Assembly (NCBI GenBank): GCA_964497855.1
Contig: CAZCFM010000139.1
Coordinates: forward strand, 1-8,845
Reading direction: 5' to 3'
DNA length: 8,845 nt
Source of the DNA: CAYLNG01 sp964497855
GTDB lineage: Bacteria > Verrucomicrobiota > Kiritimatiellia > SS1-B-03-39 > UBA6053
Part shown: positions 1 through 6,280 of the stretch, piece by piece
Numbering within the stretch: the stretch's first letter is position 1
Layout of the letters: every line of letters starts with the position of its first letter
Made by a program: the position numbers and the translations under genes
The notes under the pieces: generated by a model
What the model was told of the DNA's origin: nothing
The model's database searches: none
The model's input: only the letters and a program-made list of their open reading frames with translations

Positions 1-53
1 TGGAGGTCGGTCTTGGGCAACTCGGCCAGATAGGCGTCGGGGATGGAGTTCAT
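1..53 (-). CDS. add: Adenosine deaminase, N-terminal fragment (runs off left edge)
   Basis: Only the first 17 codons are inside the window, starting at the ATG whose complement is at 51-53. They read MNSIPDAYLAELPKTDL, followed by two bases (CA) that begin a His codon. Adenosine deaminases and related metallo-deaminases open with a short helix, then LPKxxLHxHLDG, whose histidines bind the catalytic zinc. The LPKTDL(H) here fits that opening at the right distance from the start, but the metal-binding residues themselves lie outside the window. The enzyme would deaminate adenosine or deoxyadenosine to the inosine form in purine salvage. There is no Shine-Dalgarno-like purine run in front of the ATG; a promoter-like pair of hexamers ends 7 nt upstream, so the mRNA may be leaderless. 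The gene is divergent from acs. An adenine deaminase or another member of the family is possible. Confidence 0.68.
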   Translation of the reverse strand, partial: MNSIPDAYLAELPKTDL

Positions 54-60
54 GGGGTGA

Positions 61-89
61 AGTGTAAAAGAGATGGACGGTTCTGGCAA
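61..89 (-). promoter_or_regulatory. Candidate sigma-70-type promoter of the adenosine deaminase gene
   Basis: Read on the minus strand there is TTGCCA (89-84), a 17-base spacer (83-67) and TACACT (66-61), then seven bases (TCACCCC) before the ATG at 53. Spacing is ideal. The hexamers match the consensus at 5 of 6 and 4 of 6 positions. The predicted transcript start is about base 54, one base before the start codon. This is inferred from sequence only. Confidence 0.45.
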
Positions 90-124
90 TAAGGAAAGAG
101 AAGAGTGACGAGTGGGGGAGGAAG

Positions 125-294
125 AAATGCGGAATGCGGATTGGGGATTGAAGAACCCGCTTCAACCAGAAACCAGAAACCTGGAACCAGAAACTTTTTT
201 CTTCAACCTTTCAACATTCCAACATTCCAACCTTCAAACCTTTCAACCTTCAACCTCCCCCTCCCCCTCCCCCTCAACCTTCCCCATTTCGTAC
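125..294. repeat. Low-complexity intergenic tract with 7-8-mer and hexamer repeats
   Basis: After two AATGCGG units (126-139 region) the plus strand carries AACCAGA-type heptamers (164-170, 171-177, 185-191, with an AACCTGG variant at 178-184), then a T run. A long pyrimidine-rich series of TTCAACC, TTTCAAC and ATTCCAAC variants follows (about 202-254), and then three CTCCCC hexamers (255-272). Purines and pyrimidines are strongly asymmetric between the strands. The short plus-strand reading frames through this tract are biased by the repeats and do not look like proteins. The tract fills the divergent spacer between the deaminase and acs. Confidence 0.75.
254..287 (-). other. Potential G-quadruplex-forming run
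   Basis: On the minus strand this stretch reads as GGGGAAGG, then TTGA, then GGGGGAGGGGGAGGGGGAGG. That gives at least four runs of four or five guanines separated by single A bases or a short linker. It meets the usual G-quadruplex pattern on the non-coding strand just upstream of acs. Whether it forms or matters is unknown. Confidence 0.5.
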
Positions 295-322
295 TTGGAA
301 TTATTACAAGGAGGCGTTTATA

Positions 323-382
323 GTGGCGGAGATTTCTTATAGGCGAAACCTTACAACCCAAGCCCCGGAGTCCCGGCCATGA
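323..382 (+). CDS. Possible 19-residue leader peptide coupled to acs
   Basis: A perfect AAGGAGG sits at 308-314, eight bases before a GTG at 323. The frame reads V(M)AEISYRRNLTTQAPESRP and stops at TGA 380-382, which overlaps the acs start as ATGA at 379-382. The ribosome site here is clearly stronger than the plain GGAG (367-370) in front of acs, and the ATGA junction is a classic arrangement for translational coupling. The peptide resembles nothing I know and has no run of one amino acid that would suggest attenuation. It may be a translated uORF that delivers ribosomes to acs, or AAGGAGG may be a chance match. Confidence 0.33.
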   Translation: MAEISYRRNLTTQAPESRP

Positions 383-2367
383 GCGATTCGATCCAATCCA
401 CCTACCACGATGCGCGCAGTTTTGCGCCGCCGGAGACTTTTCGCAATCAGGCGCATGTCGCGTCGGTCGAGGCCTATGAGGCGCTGTACCGTCGCTCGAT
501 GGAAAATCCGGAGGCGTTTTGGGCGGAGATGGCGGAGACGCATCTGGAGTGGTTCAAGCCCTGGAAGAAGGCGATGTCGTATGATTTTGAAAAAATTGGA
601 ACACAAGCCGCTCCCTATGTTTCGTTTTTTGAAGGCGGGGAGCTGAACGTGTGCCACAACTGCGTGGACCGTCATGTGGCGGCGGGCAGGGGCAACAAGG
701 CCGCGCTGATCTGGCAGGGCGAACGCGCGGAGGAAAGCCGGGTGCTGACCTATGCCGAGTTGAAGGACGAAGTGTGTCTGTTCGCGAATGTCCTGAAAAA
801 ACAGGGCGTCAAAAAGGGCACCGTGGTGACGATCTACATGCCCATGATTCCGGAGATGCCCATCGCGCTGCTGGCCTGCGCCCGCATCGGCGCGATTCAC
901 TCCGTGGTGTTCTCGGCCTTCAGCTCCGAGGCCCTGCGCAGCCGCATCGAGGATTGCCGGAGCGAGGTGGTGATCACGGCGGATGTTTCGTTTCACGCGG
1001 GCAAAATTTCGGGTCTCAAGGACAAAGTGGACCACGCCGTTCAGGCCTGTGGCGACTTGGTGCGCAAGGTGATTGTCTGCCGACGCGGCGGCGGCGAATT
1101 TTACATGGAGCCAGGCCGTGACCTGTGGTGGGACGACGAAGTGGAAACGGTGACGACCTACTGCCCCTGCGAGCCGATGTCGTCCGAAGATCCCCTGTTC
1201 ATCCTGTACACGAGCGGCAGCACGGGAAAACCGAAAGGGGTGTTGCACACGATGGGCGGCTACATTCTCTGGGTCACGCTCACCGCGAAATGGGTGTTCG
1301 ATTTGAAAGAAGACGACATCTTCTGGTGTACCGCCGACGTGGGCTGGATCACCGGCCACAGTTATTTAACCTATGGCCCCACATCCAACGGCGTCACGCA
1401 GGTGATGTTCGAAGGCGTGCCGACCTGGCCGCAGCCCAACCGCTTCTGGGAGATCGTGGAAAAATTCAAAGTGACGGTGTTTTACACGGCGCCGACGGCG
1501 ATTCGCGCGCTGATGCGTCTGGGCGAGACCTGGCCGGATGCACACGATCTGTCGTCGCTGCGTCTGCTGGGTTCCGTGGGAGAACCCATCAATCCCGAAG
1601 CCTGGATTTGGTACCACCGCGTGATCGGCCGGACGCGTTGCCCGGTGGTGGACACCTGGTGGCAGACGGAGACCGGCGGAATTCTCATCACCACGCTGCC
1701 CGGTGCCCACAGCGCGAAGCCCGGTTCCGCCGGATTCCCGATGCCGGGCATTGTGCCCGCCATTCTGCGTCCGGATGGCACGGCAGCCGACGACAACGAG
1801 GGCGGCAGTCTCTGCATCACCCGTCCCTGGCCCGGCATGTTGCGCGGGGTCTACGGCGACGCGCGCAACGAACGTATCCAGCAGACCTATTTCCAGAAAT
1901 TCCCCGGCATCTATTTTTCCGGCGACGGCTGCCGCCGCGACGAAGAGGGCTACTATTGGCTGCTGGGACGCATGGACGATGTGATCAACGTCTCCGCGCA
2001 CCGCTTTGCCACCGCCGAATTCGAGAGCAGTCTGGTCGGGCATCCCGCCGTGGCCGAGGCGGCGGTTGTCGGTTTCCCGCACGAACTCAAAGGACAGGGT
2101 GTGTATTGTTTTGTGACGGTGAAAATGGGGATCGAGACCAACGAGCATTTACGCAAAGAGCTGATTGAGCGCGTGCGTCAGGACATCGGCCCCATTGCCA
2201 AGCCCGACAAAATCCAGTTCACCCCGGCCTTGCCCAAAACGCGCTCGGGCAAAATCATGCGCCGCGTCCTCCGCAAAATCGCCGAAGGTGACATTCAGAA
2301 CATTGGCGATGTCTCGACCCTCGCCGATCCCAGCGTGGTGGACGCCCTGCTTGCCGGACGTTGCTGA
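379..2367 (+). CDS. acs: Acetyl-CoA synthetase, AMP-forming (full length, 662 aa)
   Basis: Converts acetate, ATP and CoA to acetyl-CoA, AMP and PPi through an acetyl-adenylate; cytosolic. Length matches the Acs family (about 650 residues). Visible motifs in order are the ATP-binding loop YTSGSTGKPKG (277-287), DVGWITGHSY (320-329), VGEPINPEAW (400-409) and DTWWQTETGG (425-434). Trp428 corresponds to the Trp that limits the pocket to acetate in Salmonella Acs. The hinge GRMDD follows (530-534), then the C-terminal PKTRSGK, whose Lys625 is the adenylation lysine that is acetylated by Pat-type enzymes in other bacteria. The segment after the hinge is odd: VSAHRFATAEFES (538-550), where the family has VSGHRxGTAEIES. 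YGPTSNG (332-338) also replaces the usual YGPLxxG. GGAG at 367-370 lies eight bases before the chosen ATG. A possible coupled leader peptide precedes the gene. The stop lies 15 bp from the convergent mfd stop, and no terminator hairpin is visible. Confidence 0.95.
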   Translation: MSDSIQSTYHDARSFAPPETFRNQAHVASVEAYEALYRRSMENPEAFWAEMAETHLEWFKPWKKAMSYDFEKIGTQAAPYVSFFEGGELNVCHNCVDRHVAAGRGNKAALIWQGERAEESRVLTYAELKDEVCLFANVLKKQGVKKGTVVTIYMPMIPEMPIALLACARIGAIHSVVFSAFSSEALRSRIEDCRSEVVITADVSFHAGKISGLKDKVDHAVQACGDLVRKVIVCRRGGGEFYMEPGRDLWWDDEVETVTTYCPCEPMSSEDPLFILYTSGSTGKPKGVLHTMGGYILWVTLTAKWVFDLKEDDIFWCTADVGWITGHSYLTYGPTSNGVTQVMFEGVPTWPQPNRFWEIVEKFKVTVFYTAPTAIRALMRLGETWPDAHDLSSLRLLGSVGEPINPEAWIWYHRVIGRTRCPVVDTWWQTETGGILITTLPGAHSAKPGSAGFPMPGIVPAILRPDGTAADDNEGGSLCITRPWPGMLRGVYGDARNERIQQTYFQKFPGIYFSGDGCRRDEEGYYWLLGRMDDVINVSAHRFATAEFESSLVGHPAVAEAAVVGFPHELKGQGVYCFVTVKMGIETNEHLRKELIERVRQDIGPIAKPDKIQFTPALPKTRSGKIMRRVLRKIAEGDIQNIGDVSTLADPSVVDALLAGRC

Positions 2368-2382
2368 GAAGCTGCGTCCGAC

Positions 2383-5300
2383 TCACTCCTCGTTCCAGTG
2401 GTGGAGGACGTGCAGGAGTTCGGCGAGTTTGTCGCCGGGGGTTTTGGCGTAGAGGCGGGGAAAACGTTTGCCCCGCAGGAGGAACTCGCCGTGTTTGCGG
2501 AGCAGCAATTTTCCCTCGCGGGTCTCCACTTCGCGGATTTCCATCGCGGAGGCGGCAATGCGGATGCGGGCCAGCAGCAACAGATGCCGCACGGCGAGCG
2601 GCGGACGTCCAAAACGATCGCCGATCTCCTCGGCCAACGCCTCCACGGCCTCTTCGCCGGCCAGCGCGCCGATGCGCCGGTAGATTTCCACCCGCAACGA
2701 CTCGTCCTCCAGATACGTCACCGGCAGACAACAGGCCGCCTCCGTGTCCGACGCCTCGGGACGCATGTCGATGAAGTCGAGTTTGATTTTCACATCGACA
2801 ATCCGCTGCGGCGGGAGCTTCTTGAGTTTGCGCACACTTTGTTCCAGCAACTGGCAGTAGAGATCGAAACCCACGCTGGCGATAAAACCGCTCTGCTGGG
2901 GTCCGAGCAGATTGCCCGCGCCGCGAATCTCCAAATCCCGCATGGCAATTTTAAAACCTGACCCCAGTGCGGAATACTTCTGGATGACGCGGATGCGCTC
3001 GCGGGAGGCGGCCCGGGTTTTGGCTTCGGGCGGGAGCAGCAGCAGGCAGTGCGCCTGGTGTTTGTAGCGCCCGACGCGTCCGCGAAGCTGGTAGAGTTCG
3101 GCGAGTCCGAAGCGGTCGGCCCGGTCGATGATCATGGTGTTGACGTTGGGCATGTCCACACCGCTCTCGATGATGGTGGTGCAGAGAAGAACGTCGGCCT
3201 TTCCCTCGGCGAAACGGCGGATGATGTCTTCGAGGCGGCGCTCGGGCATCTGGCCGTGTCCCACGAGCACGCGGGCCTCGGGAAGGACCTCCGCGAGTTG
3301 CCGGTGAATCAGTTCGATGGTCTGCACGCGGTTGTGCAGGAAAAACACCTGTCCGCCGCGGTTGAGTTCGCGCAGAACGGCTTTGCGGATGACAGCGAGG
3401 TCGTAGGGTTCCACCTCGGTGAGCACGGGGAGTCGTTCGCGCGGGGCGGTCTGAATGCTGCTCACGTCGCGCGCGCCGGTGAGGCTGAGGTAGAGGGTGC
3501 GGGGAATGGGTGTGGCGCTGAGGGTGAGCACGTCCACGAGGCCCTTCATCTGTTTGAGCCGCTCCTTGTGGGCGACGCCAAAACGCTGCTCCTCGTCGAT
3601 CACCACGAGGCCGAGGTCCTTGAAGGACACGTCGCGCGACACGAGGCGGTGGGTGCCGATGACGATGTCGATCTCGCCGCGTTTGAGTTGCGAAACGGTC
3701 TCGCGCTGTTCGGCGGCCGTGCGGAAGCGGCTGAGCATGCCGATGCGCACGGGGAAAGAGGCCATGCGCTCGCTGAAGCTCTGGAAATGCTGCAGGGCAA
3801 GAATGGTGGTGGGCACGAGGACGGCGACCTGTTTGCCGTCCATCACGGCTTTAAAGGCCGCGCGCATGGCGACTTCGGTTTTGCCGTAGCCGACATCGCC
3901 GCAGATGAGACGGTCCATGGGTTTGGACTGCTCCATGTCCTGTTTGACGGCGCGGATCGCGCTTTCCTGGTCCACTGTCTCGGCGAAGGGAAAGGTGGCC
4001 TCGAATTCCGCCTGCCAGACGCCGTCGGTGGCGAAAGCGTGCCCCGGCTGCGATGCGCGCAGGGCCTGAGTCTCCAGCAGTTGTGCCGCGAGGTCGCGCA
4101 CCGCTTTTTCGGCGACGACTTTCTGCTGCAGCCAGCGGGTGCCGCCGAGGGTGTGGGGCTCGGGATGTCCGCCGCCGAAAGCCACGTAGCGGCTGAGAAG
4201 ATGGGCCTGCGTGACGGGCACGTGCAGCTTCGCCCCGCCCGCGTATTCGAGGCTGAGCACTTCCTGTTTTTGTCCGGCGAATTCAATCTCGTAGAGGCCG
4301 AGATACTTGCCGATGCCGTGGTCGATGTGGACGACCCACTCGCCCGGCTGCATGTCGGTCCATTCCGTGATGCGCGCGCCCGCGGCGGCAAAGCCCCGGC
4401 GCGTGGCGGCGTGCGGATCGTATTTGTTGCGCGCGGCTTTGCGAAGTCCGTACACGTCGCGCTCGGCCACCACCGACAGCCGCAGCGCCGGAAACACAAA
4501 GCCCTCCGCAATCATGCCCTCGACGCAGAAAACGCGCGGATGTTCTCCCAGGTCGGCGGCGTAGGCTTCGCGGAAACGCGCCTGGGAGCCGGCGGTGTTG
4601 AGGCAGAACACGACACTCCATCCCTCGTTGGCGAGGGCGAGTTGTTCCGCGATCAGGTGTTTGCGCGCGGTTTCAACGAGTTCAAAACCGCGGCCCTCCT
4701 CCGGGGCGGAGGCGAGACCGGCGCAGGGGAAAATCTCCAGCGGCAGACGGGGACCGTCGAGTCCGTCGCCGGTGCGGAGGATGCCCCCGCCGGCTTTGGC
4801 GCGCAGCGCGTTTTGCAGCCCGGGCCAGTCGTGTTGAAGGCCTTCGGTGTTGGCGGCGTAGAGTTCGGCGTGTTCGGCGATGGAGGTGGCCTCGAAGAGC
4901 AGCCAGCGGGTGTTGGACGGAAGATAGTCGCAAAATGAGGCGTTGGCGTTTTCCTCGCGAACGGGCAGAATCTCGAGCTGATCGAAGGTCTCCAGCGAGC
5001 GCTGGGTGGCGGGATCGAAGGCGCGGAGGGAGTCGATTTCGTCGCCGAAAAAATCGAGGCGGAGCGGCGCGGGCTGGTTGGGCGGCCAGAGATCGAGCAC
5101 GCCGCCGCGTTTGGCGGCTTCGCCTTTGTCGAGAACCTCGGGCTCGAAGCTGTAGCCGAGATCAAGCAGTTGTTCGCAGAGCGTTTCGAGACCGGGACGG
5201 TCGCCGCGGCGGAGACGCAGGGTTGCGGCGGCGAGCTGGGACGCGGCGGGCACGGGCTGCAGGAGGGCCTGAACATCGGTGACCACGGCGCGGGCCGTTC

Positions 5301-5628
5301 CGGCATGAAGGCGCAGCAGCGTTTGCAGGCGGTCGCCGGCGATTTCGGGCGACACCCCGCGCAGGTCGGCGTTGGCGACGTTTTCCCAGCCCGGGAAATA
5401 GGCGAGATCGTCCGTGCGGCCTCCGCCGAGAGTATGCAGGTCCTGATACAGCGCCTCCAGCGTGCGCGCGGTGTCGGCCACCAGCACGCAGGGGAACTCA
5501 TCGCGGCGGAGCCACGCGCGAAAGAGCGCGGCGGCGGCGCTGGTGGAGAGCGCGGGCAACACACAAAAGCCCCCGGCGGGGGGCGGGGGAAGTTTTTCCA
5601 ACGAGGCGTCAAAAACCGGCGGAAACAT
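2383..5628 (-). CDS. mfd: Transcription-repair coupling factor Mfd (1081 aa)
   Basis: Mfd is a DNA translocase that pushes or removes RNA polymerase stalled at lesions and recruits UvrA for nucleotide excision repair. The order of parts is typical. The N-terminal UvrB-like module includes YFPGWENV near residue 80. The RNA-polymerase-interacting region (about 425-490) includes VVHIDHGIGKYLGL (H434-G438) and LEYAGGAKLHVPV. The RecG-like helicase motor has Walker A GDVGYGKT (577-584), DEEQ (678-681), LSATPIPRT, TTIIESGVDMPN (E821) and QLRGRVGR (847-854). The C-terminal TRCF domain ends in LLHVLHHWNEE. The length is close to E. coli Mfd (1148). I chose the ATG at 5628 because it has AGGA about nine bases upstream and starts the family-like sequence MFPPVFDASLEKL. 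The frame stays open upstream to 6144, but that part is unlike Mfd and runs through a decayed gene. The gene is convergent with acs. Confidence 0.96.
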   Translation of the reverse strand: MFPPVFDASLEKLPPPPAGGFCVLPALSTSAAAALFRAWLRRDEFPCVLVADTARTLEALYQDLHTLGGGRTDDLAYFPGWENVANADLRGVSPEIAGDRLQTLLRLHAGTARAVVTDVQALLQPVPAASQLAAATLRLRRGDRPGLETLCEQLLDLGYSFEPEVLDKGEAAKRGGVLDLWPPNQPAPLRLDFFGDEIDSLRAFDPATQRSLETFDQLEILPVREENANASFCDYLPSNTRWLLFEATSIAEHAELYAANTEGLQHDWPGLQNALRAKAGGGILRTGDGLDGPRLPLEIFPCAGLASAPEEGRGFELVETARKHLIAEQLALANEGWSVVFCLNTAGSQARFREAYAADLGEHPRVFCVEGMIAEGFVFPALRLSVVAERDVYGLRKAARNKYDPHAATRRGFAAAGARITEWTDMQPGEWVVHIDHGIGKYLGLYEIEFAGQKQEVLSLEYAGGAKLHVPVTQAHLLSRYVAFGGGHPEPHTLGGTRWLQQKVVAEKAVRDLAAQLLETQALRASQPGHAFATDGVWQAEFEATFPFAETVDQESAIRAVKQDMEQSKPMDRLICGDVGYGKTEVAMRAAFKAVMDGKQVAVLVPTTILALQHFQSFSERMASFPVRIGMLSRFRTAAEQRETVSQLKRGEIDIVIGTHRLVSRDVSFKDLGLVVIDEEQRFGVAHKERLKQMKGLVDVLTLSATPIPRTLYLSLTGARDVSSIQTAPRERLPVLTEVEPYDLAVIRKAVLRELNRGGQVFFLHNRVQTIELIHRQLAEVLPEARVLVGHGQMPERRLEDIIRRFAEGKADVLLCTTIIESGVDMPNVNTMIIDRADRFGLAELYQLRGRVGRYKHQAHCLLLLPPEAKTRAASRERIRVIQKYSALGSGFKIAMRDLEIRGAGNLLGPQQSGFIASVGFDLYCQLLEQSVRKLKKLPPQRIVDVKIKLDFIDMRPEASDTEAACCLPVTYLEDESLRVEIYRRIGALAGEEAVEALAEEIGDRFGRPPLAVRHLLLLARIRIAASAMEIREVETREGKLLLRKHGEFLLRGKRFPRLYAKTPGDKLAELLHVLHHWNEE

Positions 5629-5731
5629 CGCTGGGCATCCTACACCCCAACGGCAAAATGTCCATAGCGGGCGAGGGGGCGTGCCGGGACGGGAAGCGGA
5701 TGACGATGCCCGCGGACGCGCAGCGTCTGTG

Positions 5732-5857
5732 GAGTGCGCGCGGCAAAGCTGCCGCTTTTCAGAGCTTGAGCACGCACACGAAAGAGTGCCTTTTCGTGGC
5801 GTCACGAAATTGATCACCCTCGGCAGTGGCGCGCAGCGCGAGATCGAGGATTTCATG
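5732..5857 (+). pseudogene. Decayed fragment of a DinD-like (DNA-damage-inducible protein D) gene, middle part
   Basis: In one frame the plus strand reads ECARQSCRFSELEHAHERV, then PFRGVTKLITLGSGAQREI, EDFM. DinD-family proteins carry a conserved stretch of the form ARxSCxxSG...HFxxVTKMV.LGSGAQREIEDxxLSRYACYL. The match is strong up to EDFM, with His changed to Pro before FRGVTK. After 5857 the frame continues QPRKGLCLSVTTDK, where SRYACYLIAQNGD is expected, so the gene has decayed. No start codon or N-terminal part is recognisable before 5732. DinD itself is an SOS-regulated protein that modulates RecA in E. coli; this piece is too short to work. A second, different fragment of the same family lies at 6808-6954. 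Confidence 0.6.
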
Positions 5858-5935
5858 CAGCCCCGCAAAGGCCTCTGCCTCTCTGTCACAACCGACAAAA
5901 CCCAACGACCTGAGCCTGTCGAATTCCTTGCTCGG

Positions 5936-5967
5936 GAAAAGTAAGGCATCGCAGAAAAGTAAGACAT
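5936..5967. repeat. Two direct copies of GAAAAGTAAGRCAT, 18 bp apart
   Basis: GAAAAGTAAGGCAT (5936-5949) and GAAAAGTAAGACAT (5954-5967) differ at one base and sit directly before the -35 box of the toxin-antitoxin promoter. They could be an operator for the AbrB-fold antitoxin. Alternatively, on the minus strand, TGTCTTACTTTTC followed by TGCCTTACTTTTC has the look of a transposon end of the IS21 type, which starts with TG and carries repeated subterminal units. The sequence alone does not decide. Confidence 0.5.
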
Positions 5968-5974
5968 TTCTCTA

Positions 5975-6003
5975 TTGACACACATTCCTTGCTCTGTCAT
6001 AAC
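5975..6003 (+). promoter_or_regulatory. Promoter of the toxin-antitoxin operon
   Basis: A perfect TTGACA (5975-5980), a 17-base spacer (5981-5997) and CATAAC (5998-6003, 4 of 6 matches) lie seven bases before the antitoxin ATG at 6011. The predicted start of transcription is at or one base before the ATG, so the message is probably leaderless; no Shine-Dalgarno site is present. The spacer contains ATTCCTTGCTC (5984-5994), an 11-mer that also occurs at 5923-5933, and may be an operator half. Confidence 0.6.
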
Positions 6004-6010
6004 CCATCGT

Positions 6011-6280
6011 ATGGATACGGCGATCGTAACAACCAAAGGCCAGGTGGTCATTCCGGCGAAAATCCGCCGCGCGCTGGATATTCGCCAAGGGACCCGCCTG
6101 GTTTTCACCCAAAAAAACGGCAGCCTGGAGGCGCGGCCGATCACCGGGGCCTACATCGACTCCGTGCGCGGCATGCTCAAGCGCAACCCCGGGGAGCGGC
6201 CCGTTACGGAGGAACTGATCCAGGCGCATGCCGATGAGGTGGCGGAAGAGGAGGCTGAGATTGAAAAACGTGGTGTTTGA
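6011..6280 (+). CDS. vapB: AbrB/SpoVT-fold antitoxin (VapB-like, 89 aa)
   Basis: The N-terminal swapped-hairpin DNA-binding domain is clear: TAIVTTKGQVVIPAKIRRAL (3-22), then DIRQGTRLVF (23-32). This is the standard SpoVT/AbrB/MazE-type pattern. The C-terminal part (about 40-89) is acidic and helical (EELIQAHADEVAEEEAEIEK), as expected for the segment that wraps and blocks a toxin. The protein should neutralise the PIN-domain toxin encoded immediately downstream and repress its own promoter. I start it at the ATG at 6011 because the domain begins there; the open frame continues upstream only through the promoter. It has no ribosome site but a well-placed promoter. The last 20 bases overlap the toxin gene, a common arrangement that couples translation of the two. 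Confidence 0.88.
   Translation: MDTAIVTTKGQVVIPAKIRRALDIRQGTRLVFTQKNGSLEARPITGAYIDSVRGMLKRNPGERPVTEELIQAHADEVAEEEAEIEKRGV

Noticed and set aside
105..342. 72- and 76-codon plus-strand frames across the low-complexity tract
   Set aside because: Their sequences are translations of simple repeats (FNIPTFQPSNLSTFNLPLPL style), in two competing frames, with no domain features.
337..1359. 340-codon minus-strand open frame opposite acs (and a similar one at 1366-2148)
   Set aside because: Both are shadows of the acs coding strand, rich in His and Arg with no recognisable domain.
3049..4938. 629-codon plus-strand open frame opposite mfd
   Set aside because: It is the complement of conserved Mfd codons in high-GC DNA. 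It is full of His, Glu, Val and Gly without motifs, and no ribosome site or family resemblance is seen.
5629..6144. Upstream in-frame extension of mfd giving a 1253-residue protein
   Set aside because: The extension is unlike any Mfd N terminus, is antisense to the DinD remnant, the TA promoter and the start of the antitoxin gene, and the internal ATG at 5628 has its own AGGA site and family-like sequence.
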